Assembly (NCBI GenBank): GCA_029851415.1
Contig: CM056741.1
Span: 72,096,282-72,160,281, forward strand
Source of the DNA: Eretmocerus hayati
Taxonomy: Eukaryota > Arthropoda > Insecta > Hymenoptera > Aphelinidae
Length of the DNA: 64,000 nucleotides
Reading direction: 5' to 3'
Each line of letters opens with the position of its first letter. The first letter of the stretch is position 1. Made by a program: the position numbers and the translations under genes. This document shows, one piece after another, positions 22,112 to 33,477 of the stretch. Under the pieces are notes generated by a model. The model worked only from the letters and a program-made list of their open reading frames with translations, had not been told where the DNA came from and made no database searches.

Positions 22112-23370
22112 TTTTTTGTCTTCTTGAAGTTACATTTTTCCGGATCTCTACATTTTTCTGCTCTACCTTTCAAGGTACGGTGGTACCAGCAAATCCACGT
22201 GTCCGGGTCGCGGCGGTTTGCGGGCGTATGCTCGCGAGACTTGCTGCCATTGTTGGAGCGGTTGGTAGGGCGAGAGCGGTTCGAAAGTTGGGACTTGAGT
22301 GTTTTTACCTCGTTCGACAATGCTGCGATTGACTCGGTTAGAGACTGCACAGCGGAGGCCTCTGAACCCGTTGAGTCGCTCAATGCTGCTACGTATGACG
22401 CCGCGGAATTGCCGCGCTGGGTCTCAGCCCAAGAGTCGGCATAGTCTCCTAGAGTCTCGAGTGGTGCGGTCTTGAATGGGAGAAGAGCGCTCTGGCACGC
22501 CGGAGGGAGTTTTTCTAGGAAAATTGATCTGAGGAAAGATTCGTCGACATTACGGGGGGCCAAGCTGCGCAGACGGTATAGGATCTGCGAAGGCTTGCCT
22601 TCTGATTTCACCTTGCCTTTCAGAAAGTCGCGCAAGCGGATTTCTTCCGACACGGTGGTTGTTTTTAAGATCCTTGTCTTCAGCTGCTCGTAATAATCGG
22701 TCGCGGGGCGCTTTGCAATCAGGTCCTCGACCGTGATAATCGTTTCCGTGTCGAGCGCCATGACGACAAAATCTCCCTTTTCGCGAGAATCCGTCACCCA
22801 GTGAGCTCTGAACGACGCCTCGGCTTGCAGAAACCAGGCTCTGGCATCCTCACTTTTAAAATCCTTCAAGCGGTTCAAGGGTTTAGGTTGCCGCGGAGAG
22901 TGGGACGGCGTAAAAACAGGTGCCAGCGGGTCGAAGGCGGCGGTTACCCGAGCTTGGAGCACCTTAGGTTCCGATTCAATTTCTTGTGGCATTTGTGACG
23001 GGGGTGTAGCTTGGGTACCGTCTGGCGCGGTTGTTGACTGGGTTTCTTCCACGTGGGTTTCGAGACCATCTGTGAGAAGATCCCCAATGGGCGCCGATGA
23101 CTGCACCGGGTTTGACTGAGACTGCGTTTTCAGAGCCGACTGTACCGACTTTTCGACATGCTCCGCGATTTGCGCGTTCATAGTTTGCATCAGCGAGGCG
23201 ATAATGGTGTCTAAGGATTCTTGCGCCAAGATCACGGGATTAGCCGCGGTACTTGGTGGTGGGCCACCGGAAGCCTCGTCCTTTTTTTCCGTCCCCGTCA
23301 TGTTTTCCCCTTGTCGAAATGGCTTATTATTCCTCAGGCGAGACACTTGAGGAGAGTGCTCAACTGGCAT
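22108..23370 (-). CDS. Gag protein
   Basis: 420 codons from ATG 23370 to TGA 22108. The first ~140 residues are Pro/Thr/Gln-rich and low in complexity. Residues about 150-330 form the capsid-like helical region (FDPLAPVF...AWFLQAEASFRAHWV...GDYADSW). A basic stretch near 370-390 precedes a Cys-His box (C-x2-H-x9-C-x5-C, CWYH...KC...C) at about residues 393-413. This box type rather than CCHC is typical of CsRn1-like elements. Gag forms the particle and binds the element RNA. Its stop lies directly after the slippery site that gives access to pol. Confidence 0.92.
   Translation of the reverse strand: MPVEHSPQVSRLRNNKPFRQGENMTGTEKKDEASGGPPPSTAANPVILAQESLDTIIASLMQTMNAQIAEHVEKSVQSALKTQSQSNPVQSSAPIGDLLTDGLETHVEETQSTTAPDGTQATPPSQMPQEIESEPKVLQARVTAAFDPLAPVFTPSHSPRQPKPLNRLKDFKSEDARAWFLQAEASFRAHWVTDSREKGDFVVMALDTETIITVEDLIAKRPATDYYEQLKTRILKTTTVSEEIRLRDFLKGKVKSEGKPSQILYRLRSLAPRNVDESFLRSIFLEKLPPACQSALLPFKTAPLETLGDYADSWAETQRGNSAASYVAALSDSTGSEASAVQSLTESIAALSNEVKTLKSQLSNRSRPTNRSNNGSKSREHTPANRRDPDTWICWYHRTLKGRAEKCRDPEKCNFKKTKN
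22111..22117 (-). promoter_or_regulatory. -1 ribosomal frameshift site A-AAA-AAC
   Basis: In the gag frame the last codons are ACA AAA AAC TGA, giving the slippery heptamer A AAA AAC with the gag stop immediately after it. A -1 slip leads into a frame that stays open through protease and the rest of pol. The heptamer is one of the strongest known eukaryotic/retroviral -1 sites (established knowledge). Downstream sequence (22060-22105) is GC-rich and could form the stimulatory structure. Confidence 0.9.
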
Positions 23371-24283
23371 TAGACGAACGCGATCACACGGGCTTACACG
23401 TCGTAAGAGTTAGCTGTGCACACGCAGGTGCCTCACAGATTAAAATGCCACGTGTGACGTCAGTTGACGCTGACTTTGCGATAAGCTGGCTGAACCTGTA
23501 TGTAACCGGGTCATCGTTGACGCGTGCGTGTGACTTGGACGCGCGCGAGTCAGAATGTGGTTATCCGCGAGTGATCTGGGCGCGCGCGAGTTAGCATTCA
23601 GTTGCGCGTGGGTCAACTGGGCGCGCGCGAGTCAGCATCTAGTTGCGCGCGAGTGAATTGTACTGTACGCGAGTGAGCTGAGCGCGCAAGCAGACGGGTC
23701 GCGCATCGCAGAGCGCCACTCGCGAGGATTCAAAATGGCCGCAAGAGGCGAGCGCGCGGTGGATCGACGAGCAGACTACAGGGAGAGAGGCGCGCGGCTA
23801 AATCGAGCGACTGCGCGGATGATCGTGCGCGCGCGGGACCGAGCACGCGAGAACGAAGATACGTATATATGTATACGACGCGCGCTGTAGTACTTGCGCT
23901 TCGATGATGCTGCTGATGATGCCTCGATGATGATGATGGTGCTGCTACTCGTAGTTGTCCCGGGTGCGTGGGCGTTGGCAGGGTTGCGGGGCTTGCCGCA
24001 TTGGCAAGTCTAGGCCCGCGGCGTGGTCCAGGTGATAGACGAGGTTGAGGTTAGGTTACCTCGTGCTGCATGGGGTCAGCGAGGTTATGTTGACCGGTGC
24101 AGCATGCGGTCGGCGAGGTCATGTACACCTTCTGCACGTGGGCGATGTAGGACACACTCTCATACCTTGTCTGGTGTTTGTGAGGCTGTCCACATGTACT
24201 AGGGCAGATGTGGCCCTTTCCGTGAAAGAGGGCCTCGACCTGCGCAATGCCCGCCGTTATGTTCGTACTCCGAAAATTGGAGC
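23371..24283 (-). other. Retrotransposon 5' leader
   Basis: About 0.9 kb between the PBS and gag. It is GC-rich with repeated GCGCGCGAGTCAGC-like and GTGAGC units at 23530-23700 and GATGAT runs near 23900-23940. It probably holds the packaging signal and 5' UTR. Short frames here are not conserved. Confidence 0.7.
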
Positions 24284-24295
24284 TCGGGGTCACCA
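24284..24295 (-). promoter_or_regulatory. Primer-binding site, tRNA-Trp type
   Basis: TGGTGACCCCGA on the minus strand, one base inside the 5' LTR. It is complementary to the conserved 3' end of eukaryotic tRNA-Trp (TCGGGGTCACCA). Confidence 0.85.
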
Positions 24296-24296
24296 A

Positions 24297-24603
24297 TATG
24301 GGCCCCTTTATGCCCGTGACTTTACTGGTCGGGCCGCGGGGCTACCATTTCCCATTGGGGGAATTATTGATACGGACCGGGGCGATTATTGACCAACTCG
24401 TCAATAGATTTACTTGGATTTATTGATAGGTTATGTAGGTATACATTGGTATACAAACTGCGAGCTAGTCATAGCTAGCCGCCGGTAACGTAACTGCTGA
24501 GCGCAGGCTCTCCAGCCTTGCTCCCCATGCTTCCCCTACTCTCCCGCCGGAGGGGCGGTTGTAGCTATATAGGTTATATCTATGAGGGCACTCGGTGCCT
24601 ACA
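24297..24603 (-). repeat. 5' LTR
   Basis: 307 bp, reading as identical to 18144-18450. Minus-strand ends TGTAGG and CCCATA. Drives transcription leftwards. Confidence 0.95.
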
Positions 24604-24607
24604 TCTC
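24604..24607. repeat. Target-site duplication, right copy (TCTC)
   Basis: Matches 18140-18143. Confidence 0.6.
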
Positions 24608-24683
24608 ACGGAGCTGGTCTGCCATCTATTGCGACAGTTGAAAGAATTATTATCTTATCTTAAATCATGGTTCTATACCGAAA

Positions 24684-25069
24684 TAGTATATTACGCAACA
24701 AGTGCGAGAAGGTCAATTTCCGCAAAAGTTGCCAAACGAGTGCGGAAACTTCTCGCACGTGTTGCGTATACTATTTTTTGCAACTGTGCGCGAAGTTGTA
24801 ATTAAATGCACCACTGCCCGAGCAAGATCATCTTGAGAAAGAAGTTTTCAAGAAAGGCCAAATTCAGAGGGATGACGTGACATCATATTATGGAACCTTG
24901 CGTGGATGAGAATGCATTAGAGCGAGAAGTTACATTTACGTACACTTCACCAGTGCGTAAATGTAAAACTGTGCGAGAAATCATTCACGCATTACTTCTC
25001 GCACTGTAAATAATGAAGAGAAGTCTCATTTTTTTACAACTTCGCGCACACAGTTGCAAAAAATTATAA
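24684..25069. mobile_element. Nested inverted repeats with GCGAGAAGT units
   Basis: An outer hairpin at 24684-24774 pairs TACGCAACA-GTGCGAGAAG with its complement. Next to it, a TIR-like pair ATTTTTTGCAACTGTGCGCG (about 24773) and its complement (ending about 25069) bounds a 297-bp MITE-like unit. Inside, GCGAGAAGT/ACTTCTCGC recurs in both orientations (24925, 24995, 25003). Non-coding. Confidence 0.6.
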
Positions 25070-26367
25070 ATTGGCGTCTTGTGGATTGATTTTTTCGTGA
25101 TACTTTTGGGAAGCATTTGATAGCCTCGTATTATCGATTCAAGATCAATGATTATCACAAGATCCGAAGAGCCTTGATATAAAATGACACCAAGTTCAAA
25201 TTGAATTTTGTGTAGAACTCTGGTGCTAGAAAGAAGAACTCATCGATGACGAACGAAACGAGATGGGGAGGCGAAACTGGGATCACTAGAATGTTGATCC
25301 AGAAATTTTTTTTATACTTTCGTTGCTAATTCAAGATTAAATCTTTCGACTCATGTAGGTACCTATCAAACCTTACTGTGATTTATGCTACCCAAACATC
25401 AAATTGATTGTGAGAACGGATCATGTAAATCTTCAAATATCAAACGAAAGTTTAATTTTTCTTCGGCAACATTTTATCAGTAATGATAGATAAATTGGTT
25501 TACGAGAAGGAATAAGATATGGGAACGACTGAAATACTGCTCAAGATCCTCAAAAAATCGCAATTATGTCAACATCTGACATAGTTGGAATGAATGGGAA
25601 TAGCGGGAAGAGCAGAAAAGAAAAAGAGGAGGAGAATTGTTGAGAGCTGGATTTGCACACGTTAGAATTCTTCGAATGCGAGGAATCAGTGGTCTGGATC
25701 GCGAGTGAGCTCTGCCCCGCCTCCATCTCCGCTCGCTGTTCCTCTTTCTTTCTCACTCCATACTGCGACAGCACACACGGCAAGATTATTTTTTTGCAAG
25801 GCTGCGGACTCTTGCAATGCCGCACATTATACTCGTAATAGTATACACGCCACGGAGGACAGAATGTGCTCGCTTCTCGTATCTTCCGTTCCTTATTTAT
25901 ACTCCTTCGACCGCTCTTTCTCAAACTTCGGTAATGATTATCTCTTTCTCTTTTTGTCCTGAATTTTGGTGCAAATCCCCATAGAATTGTGATTCGTGCT
26001 CTTGTATCATCATGTATTGTTTTGCAACTAGACCTCTGAACTTTTGAGCCGAGCGTCCCTAAATTGCAGTTCTTCGTAGAAGATAAATTCGTCGTTCAGA
26101 AAACCCATTCCTCAAAAGTAGGTGGAAATAACAGCCATTGTCATTTTTAAACTCGTCTAGTCTATTCTGGATCTCGTTACTTATCAAGGCTCCTTCCATC
26201 TTCATCTCTGTCTCCGTAAAATATCAAACCACGATAAAATGCAGCGAGAAAGCCATGTGACTATCGAACATCGAAGACCGCACTAACTTGCACCATGTTT
26301 TTATTTAAGTGATCTCGGAAGATTGAGGTACACTCGGGAACAAGGTGAATCATTCCGTCGTGAGGTG
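25070..26367. other. No gene seen
   Basis: Frames at 25550-25962 on both strands are Ser-rich and show no recognisable content. No exon with an Ig or TIR signature could be found here. Confidence 0.35.
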
Positions 26368-26495
26368 AACTGCATTGGTTGTGACGGTCAGTGACCATTC
26401 GAGATCCGCCGTCTCACTTGCACCTAATGGGTTATCCCACGAGTGCGAGGGAGACTAAAGAGGTCGCTTAGCTGACCGTCACAACCAATGCAGTT
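26368..26495. repeat. Perfect 24-bp inverted repeat around an 80-bp spacer
   Basis: AACTGCATTGGTTGTGACGG plus CAG (26368-26391) and its exact complement (26472-26495). The spacer contains CACTTGCACC and CGAGTGCGAGGG. It could be a small MITE or an extruding hairpin. Confidence 0.85.
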
Positions 26496-27472
26496 GACTC
26501 TGTTCAAGGGTGTATGTCTCCTGGGACCGTCCTGGGACCTGTAATTCCGAGCTCGGTGACTCCTGGCACAGCGGTCGCGTGATTCACATCACTCATCGCC
26601 ATGTATAAAGAACATGGAACTAGGCGGGCCACCAAGTGAAGAAACCTCGGAAGAAACCATGGAAGAAACATTACACGACACTAGTCGTGTCTCTGCGACA
26701 GGAATCACCGACTGAGTGAGCCATGTTGTTTCTGAATCAACGTGACCTCACTGCCCAAAAGCTGTTTTGTGTGCACTCGCGCACATACTCTCTCCGGCGC
26801 GTAGCAGAAAATCAAAATTGCGCGCGATGAAACATCGCGAAAATTCGAGCACTGACTCTTATAGCAAAATAAATCGTCACGAGTCCGTATTTTCGACAAG
26901 GATTTCGATAAAACTTGGATGAATCCCATGTCAATTTTTCAGCAACTTCTTAGAAAAATCCTTAGAGCACTCACAAGAACCATCCACTGAAACCGCTTGC
27001 TGCTCCACCGCTCCTATCATTCACGTGTTACGAGCTCGAAGTCTAGAAATTAAAATTCCGAAAACAAAACGGACAAGCTCCTCCAAATTCTACCAGAACG
27101 TGTGTAATGGATAATTGATACAGCAGGAAAAATCTTCGAAACTTTCTTGGAAAATCGAAGAATCCCGAGACATACCTCAACAAGTCAATGATCAAATTTA
27201 GTGTCTATCAAAAATCTACGCGTTGTATAGGCTCACACAAACTCGCAAGCCCAGCCGAACTTTTGAGGCTAAAATACACAATATGTCGGAAATTTCCGTA
27301 CAAGTCCTCTGTCGGGCCGAGGCAGCAAATGATGATGATGGTGTTGGTAATTAGCGGTGGTGGTAGTGAGGGTAACGGTTATGATGGAGGGATATCAAAA
27401 GAATTATAGAAGCATCTCCACAACACTGGTAGATAAGGAACAGTCTAATAATAAGAAGAACGTGATACCGAC
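26496..27472. other. Probable downstream intron; nothing else seen
   Basis: Would be intron if the Ig-domain gene continues leftwards. I searched the minus strand for a D-x-G-x-Y-x-C half-Ig exon and did not find one. A GATGATG/GGTGG-rich patch lies near 27325-27375. Confidence 0.3.
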
Positions 27473-27686
27473 CTTGATACTTTGTACTGTGAAACTCGTC
27501 CGTTATTGGGAAGGGTCTTATTACTGCTGGATTTTCTCCACGTAACTGAAATTCGAGCATCTGGGACGTAGACTCGGCCAATATACGCTTCGCAGAAAAG
27601 TCTGGCAGTACCTCCAATCGGTACCAATTGGGAGGATGGCCTGTAGGTTGGTAATGGCCGACCCTTGTAACCACTTGAATGTTCAC
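27473..27686 (-). CDS. Ig-domain receptor exon 3 (first half of second Ig domain)
   Basis: The exon is bounded by an AG acceptor (polypyrimidine-poor TTGTAATTGCAG) and an AG|GTCGGT donor. Joined to the previous exon it reads ...VIG|EHSSGYKGRPLP..., then QLVPIGGTARLFCEAYIGRVYVP and ISVTWRK: an Ig strand-B cysteine and strand-C tryptophan at normal spacing. The matching D-x-G-x-Y-x-C half must lie on a further exon, not found. The layout (GGTARLFC.AY.G...V.W.K, then an NGRV block) resembles the membrane-proximal Ig domain of IL-1R/IL1RAPL-type receptors; this is inference from memory of the family. Phases: enters after one base, leaves after two. Confidence 0.65.
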
Positions 27687-28186
27687 CTGCAATTACAATG
27701 ATCTCTCATGAACGCTGTGGATTAATAAGTAAGTGTATTTTTCAGTAATTAATGAACGCTCGATGTTTACGCGAGGGACAAGTTAGTTATGTCGGTGTTC
27801 TTCACGGAAAATGGATTGAAATCCGTTAAAAAAGCGAACTCTCGGAAGGTCTCTTTAAAAGTGAAGAAGTTCAAATGAAACTCAGTTCATATATTATCCT
27901 TGGGATATTGGTAAAATTGAGAAGATTCCTCAGTCAAATACTGAATTTTAACATCCTCAAATCTTGAAAAAAGGGATAATCTATATACAAATATGAGTCC
28001 CACTTTTACAAGTTACCGCGGGTTGGCTTTTTCACAAGGGTCCGGAAAATACTGGGCTATTTTTGGGGCCAAAAAGCATTTACAAACAATAAAAACCAAT
28101 GCCAAAAACACCATTCATCGCAGGTCTGATCGTATAACTATATCAACTCTCTATCCAACTCTTGTTCAAATGTTTCGATATCTCAC

Positions 28187-28368
28187 CTATGACACCTAAA
28201 GTGATTTCACTCTCAAGGATGCTTGTATCATTGCGCGCCCGGCACGCGTAACGTCCAGCATCGGATGTCCTTACAGACTGTGTGTAAATTGTTTGATTAG
28301 CACTTTCTGGATACAGAATGAAGCTGCTTTCGCCTTTTGGCCACGGATAGGGCCTACCATCTTTGTAC
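28187..28368 (-). CDS. Ig-domain receptor exon 2 (second half of first Ig domain)
   Basis: 182 bp with acceptor TTTGGTTCCAG and donor ATAG|GTGAGA. It encodes YKDGRPYPWPKGES... then SVRTSDAGRYACRARN, the strand-C follow-up and the D-x-G-x-Y-x-C signature of an Ig domain. The first base completes a TGG codon begun at the end of exon 1 (44881), giving the canonical W-YKDG. One base remains at the 3' end, continued by exon 3. The open frame to the right of 28368 is intron read-through. Confidence 0.75.
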
Positions 28369-29024
28369 CTGGAACCAAAAGATGATCGATATGAGAATGG
28401 ATTGTACGTGACATGGTTGGATTCTCCCCTGAGGGTTAATGGGAGGCCAAACTCCCTCTGCATGCGGGACTACTCAACATGCCGAAAGAGATTTGCAGAA
28501 CTTGCCAGGGTGTAAGGTAAGGGAGGTCAGTCTTGGTAGATCGGCGGGACTCAGCTGCAAAAGAATTGCACACGGTGTGCAGGGACGCGACGCTCGGAGG
28601 CGAATATCTCTTATTCGAATATGGCACCGAAACAGACGATGAGCAATCGCATCGATATCGCGCAGTATGATGGTAAAATACCTCTCAACAATCATTTGAT
28701 ATTGCGGCTATTGGGTTCTATAATTTATAGAGAAGAGGAGCAGTTTGGAACAGAAGTTTGAAATCGTAGAAAACTGGCCTGTAAAGTGAGGTGGATCGCT
28801 TCCACAGTCCCCATGAACTACTTCTTTCGCTTGATTCCTCGTCCTGAGGTTATGAGGGAAGCGAGAGCTATTGCGTCCAAGGTCACCTCTCTTTCATATG
28901 GCACCCTCGAAACTCCCTAAACCGGTAGAAATTTATGGTTGATTAATGACGGCTTTTTTTATCATTCTCAAGTCTCAGTTTCATCTACTTGGTGAAAAAT
29001 TATGTTTTCTTCAACCGCTTCACA

Positions 29025-29660
29025 TAGTGGGGCCAAAAGTCGGTTTCGGGACAAGATTCAGCGCCACGCGAATCCTCAACCGATCGGCATGATTCGAACG
29101 GGGTTCTCTTCGTCTTTCCTTACTCTACAAGATGAGTTCCAGGAGAATTTGATTTGGGCAGCTCTGGGGGCACAGGGTCGTGTTAAAGGGCAATCATGAT
29201 AAAAGCAGAATACTGTGTTGTCGTGTCGAGTCATGATTGACCCCTAATTCCGGGTTTCTGAAATGATATGAGTATTTGTGGTACCAAGAAGAACTCAGGA
29301 TACATTTTTTTGGCCTATCCAGGAGTGTTTGGATTGCCGCGAAGACCGAGGAGACAGAATTTACATGACTTTTGGTTGGTTGATGATGAATTTCACGCTG
29401 GAATTATTATTCAAAGCTCGGTTCCCAGAGTTCTGTAGTGAAGAGAGTATTTGTGGTACTAGGTGAAACCCAGATACGTCTTTTGGACCCACCTAGGAGT
29501 GTTATTGGATAGCCGCCAAGACCGATGAGGGTCAAATATTAACAGTATGGAGTAATTTCATTGCATCAATAGGTTCTTGATGCAATGGCTTCATAAAAAC
29601 TCTCGGATTCCCTCATCTTAGAATCATCACCACAAGTCTCAGTATAATTGGGCGCCTTGA
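29025..29660. repeat. Left arm of a 6.4-kb inverted repeat
   Basis: Inverted match to 34094-35450: shared blocks include GGGGCCAAAA, TCAGCGCCACGCGAATCCTC, CTTTCCTTACTCTA, GGTACCAAGAAGAACTC and ATACTGAGACTTGT. It carries no insertion where the right arm holds a TTAA MITE, so it preserves the empty site. The arms may be terminal repeats of a large element or an inverted segmental duplication. Confidence 0.75.
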
Positions 29661-30886
29661 GTGATGAGCCACAAGAGTGCAATACTGAGGAGCCGAAGAG
29701 AGCTCGCTGAGCACACAGCAGATGCTGTGACCGAAAATTGTCTAACGAAGATATACTCCATCGTGTACTGATTGCATCTGACCCGTGGATCCCGAGTCTC
29801 GGGCTCAATGAGAAGAAGAGCAAACAAGAACTCTCACCTAAGGCTAGATCACTATTGTTCATCCCAGAAGATTTAATGGGTGCGTATAAATCGACAACAA
29901 CTGAGTCAACGGGGGTCCAAAGTGTATCACTTGTTTCATGATTTTATAATTCCATTGCAGGGATCGTTGTTCAACACTTCACTCATTCTGTAATCTTTCA
30001 GGAACTATCATGGAGATTTCCACATTGAATTCGTTATGTTTCTATCGATTGTCAAGAAATTGATAGCAATAAATTGTATATTCTGCTGCAACAATTACAA
30101 ACAGACTGGGGATATTACAAATGATGTGTGAATGTATCTTGAAGTTATTTCTGTGAGCGAAGAAATCACAAATATCTATAAAACAAGCAAGGTAGCAAAA
30201 TCGTTCGAGACAATTGTAGATGATGGATCTTGAAATCATTACCGGTCGGTTATTTATCATCATATCGGTAGTGCAGTGATAGAACTACCTCAAGACACAG
30301 ATTTACGGTTTTCGATCATTTTCAACAATCTATAAATCATGAGTCTGGAAGTTACGAATGTTTGGTATGGGAAGAGATGTATAACAGCTGGAGCGGTGAA
30401 AAAGTTTGATGGAATGGAACTCCTAGTCGTTTTAAGCTAGAACAGTGTGACTCAAAGAGTGTTTTTTTTCCACGGATAGAGCATTAAATGATTCTGGACT
30501 TTCATACTCGCGATCAATTAATCAGATTGGGCCGTGAGGCCGGATATTTTAGGTCTCTCCAGACTTGGTTGTCCACAATCTTCTCACATCTTAAAAAAAC
30601 ACGTTCCTAGAGAAATATATTCCCGTCTATCAACTATTCGAACGAAAATTCACTTCCCAGCATATGTTACTGATCGGCGAAACGTGTAAGATCATGGGAC
30701 ATTTTTGTGAGATCTACTGGTCGGAATTCTCATTAACAGAAGTGCCTCGGACTGAATGAACAAGTGATTCTTTTGGATTTCGTACACGATTGACCAGATC
30801 AAGTTCAACGATAAGAGGGTGTGTAAGGAGAGCCTCGGATCAATTGACCGATTTGTGGACTGAAAAATTGACATCTTCAACAGATA

Positions 30887-31856
30887 CAGTACTCCCTCGT
30901 TAATACGAAGCTGAAGGGACCGGGAATTTACTTCATATTAACGAGGGTTCGTACTAAAAGGGGATTCTACGCCCTCGATAGTACGAACTATTTCGTATTA
31001 AACGAGCCCTCGATCGAATTTCAGTCTTTTTGTTGCCTTCATCATTGAGTATTGTGTCTTGTGATGCGGAGTTGGACATAAATTTCAAACACATTTTATC
31101 AGAATATAAAAATTATAATTATCCTCGTCAACCTGATTAATATTATTATACTAATAAAAATACGAAAATTCATTGGATACAGAATAACACTTCACTTTTC
31201 AATCAGGTGATTTGCAATGCTGACTTGCTCACACCTCGCTTCAAGCTGCGATAAATACCACTAAACTGACACCAAAATCCACCTATGAGGTGTTTTTCAT
31301 GAGATCCTACACAGTAAGGATCCGTTTTGACCTAAATCACACCAGTTCACGCCTCAAAATGGCGAGTAAAATCATCTTTCCCGTGTATAAGTATATCAAG
31401 ATCCATTTTGAAAAATTTGCAATCTGGCTATTTTTCCTCATTAATCTTTTGATAACTCAAAAACTGCTCGTTTTATCGAAAAATGTGTGGAGGTACTTCT
31501 TGTAGAGCTTTCAAAAATCCGAAATTAAATCACAATGAAGCCTAAAACACAAGTATCGTCTAACACTGTCACTAGAGTTAGCTGATATGTAAATACAAAT
31601 CGGTTCTCGGCAGACGATCTCGTCATACTGATACGAAAACTGCTCGCATATGCTTGCGACTCTCGAAGTAATTCGTATTAACCGGGTCGATGGTGAGGTA
31701 GGAACCCAAAATCACTTCGTACTTCGTTTTAACGAGGATTCTGATTAATGAGGTAGACTCCCGTATGAGCCAATGTAATTTTGGCGGGGACCTCGAATGA
31801 CTTCGTAATAACGAGGAATTCGGATTAACGAGGTTCGTATTAACGAGGGAACACTG
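30887..31856. mobile_element. Non-autonomous pogo/mariner-like element, 970 bp
   Basis: Ends CAGTACTCCCTCGTTAATAC (left) and the complement of CAGTGTTCCCTCGTTAATAC (right), each flanked by TA. Further CGTATTAACGAGG/CTCGTTAATACG units recur within about 150 bp of each end. This terminus is typical of pogo/Tigger-like members of Tc1/mariner. No transposase frame inside. Confidence 0.8.
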
Positions 31857-31898
31857 TACTGCAATAATCGGGAGGACTATATATATATATATATATTA

Positions 31899-33385
31899 GG
31901 GTGGGCCGAAAAACCACTTTTTTTCGATATCGATACGCTTGGGGTCGGAAAAGTTGGGTTTCAACTAGTACATGTGGAAATTTTTTCGCTGAGCGCTGAG
32001 AAACCACATCTTTAGTTGCAGCAAGAGCCGTGAAGGTTTTTTCCGAATTAACATAGGTTTAAATGGGAAAGTACCGTTTTTGCTAATTTTTTCTTCACTA
32101 TTTAGCACGTATTTCTGACGCGTTTTGACATTTTTCGACGTACTTTAGCTCATTTTGAAGCTTGTTTCAAACACTTTAGAATGAGCTGAAGTACGTTCAA
32201 TTTCGTGTCATTAAAGCCGAGCTATCTCAATTTTTCTAAAAGTTGAGTTATAACGAAAAAAATCGAAAATTGCGATTTTGACCTTGTGAAGCTTACTGAA
32301 CGATCGAAGCTCCGACTGATTGGACAGCACATGAAGTGTTATGTTCGAATGTTCCCTCAGATCGTCTGCCACAGACCTCTCAGGCTATATCTGATATCAT
32401 AACAACCCTTCCTCTTTTCTCGTACGAACTTGAGACCGACAATGGCAGAGTTACGTTTTTTTTTATTTTTCATCTTTCTTTCTGGATTTTGTATTTTCTG
32501 CTTTATTTTGTACTTTTCTAACTTTCATTTTCTTGTCTTTTCTGATTCTTTCATCTTCTAGTTATCTTGATTTCATTCTCATGTTATATTTTCGATTATT
32601 CCCCTACCTCTTCGAAAGATATTCCATACTTTCAATAGATTTTGGAATCATCTCACAGAGGATTGAAATCTTTCTTCGAATCGAACTTCGGCAACGAATG
32701 CCTAGATCGAAGGGTTGATAATATATAGTTTTCTCTATTATCCTCACCAAAAACTTTAGAAAATGCCTCCGTTATCAGTTTCAGTAGCGGTTCACTGAAG
32801 ACCGGCATCCACCTAGTGGTGGCGTGCCGAACTAGCGGAGGAGGTGCTACGACGAAGCCCGTATAAGAAAAGAGGAGGGGTTGTTATGATATCAGATATA
32901 GCCTGAGAGGTCTGTGACAGACGATCTGAGGGAACTTTTGAACATAACACTTCATGTGCTGTCCAATCAGTCGGAGCTTTGATCGTTCAGCAAGCTACAC
33001 AAGGTCAAAATCGCAATTTTCGGTTTTTTTCGTTAAAACTCAACTTTTAGAAAAATTGAGATAGCTTGGCTTTAATGACACAAAATTGAACGTCGTTCAG
33101 CTCATTTTAAAGTGTTTGAAACAAGCTTCAAAATGAGTTAAGGTACGTCGAAAAATGTCAAAATGCGTCAGAAGTACGTGCTAAATAGTGAAGAAAAAAT
33201 GAGCAAAAAAGGTACTTTCCCATTTAAACCTGTGTTAATTCGGAAAAAAACTTCACGGCTCTTGCTGCAACTGAAGATGTGGTTTCTCAGCGCTTAGCGA
33301 AAAAATTTCCACATGTACTAGTTGAAACCCAACTTTTCCGACCCCAAGCGTATCGATATCGAAAAGAGTGGTTTTTCGGCCCACC

Positions 33386-33386
<1 letters not shown>
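31899..33386. mobile_element. Foldback element with about 530-bp inverted arms
   Basis: Termini GGGTGGGCCGAAAAACC and its complement, flanked by TA and sitting within (TA)n. The arms 31899-32430 and 32855-33386 are highly similar inverted copies; an unpaired middle of about 425 bp contains T-rich sequence and a CACCTAGTGGTGG palindrome. No coding content. The TA-rich target suggests a TA duplication. Confidence 0.85.
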
Positions 33387-33433
<47 letters not shown>

Positions 33434-33477
33434 GTGGAGGCTGTCCTTTTTTCCGATAGGATTGGCTAGTACATTAA

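Larger units (their letters stand above)
18144..24603 (-). mobile_element. Complete Ty3/Gypsy LTR retrotransposon, CsRn1-like
   Basis: A 6.46-kb element on the minus strand with every expected part: 5' LTR (24297-24603), tRNA-Trp PBS, GC-rich leader, gag, a -1 frameshift site, pol in the order protease-RT-RNase H-integrase, polypurine tract, 3' LTR (18144-18450), and a 4-bp TCTC duplication. The LTRs read as identical over 307 bp and gag and pol are open throughout, so the insertion is recent and potentially active. The Cys-His gag box and the tRNA-Trp primer match what is known for the CsRn1 clade of Ty3/Gypsy; clade assignment is from these traits, not a phylogeny. No envelope-like frame lies after pol. 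The AT-rich segment 18463-18910 is the 3' non-coding region. Confidence 0.93.

Noticed and set aside
23530..23700. Repeated GCGCGCGAGT units as a separate satellite or CRISPR-like array
   Set aside because: Spacing is irregular and units lie inside the retrotransposon leader; no spacer-repeat regularity.
28436..28695. Extra upstream Ig exon
   Set aside because: Two overlapping frames without Ig cysteine-tryptophan pattern; exon 1 at 44881 already supplies the first half of the domain in phase.
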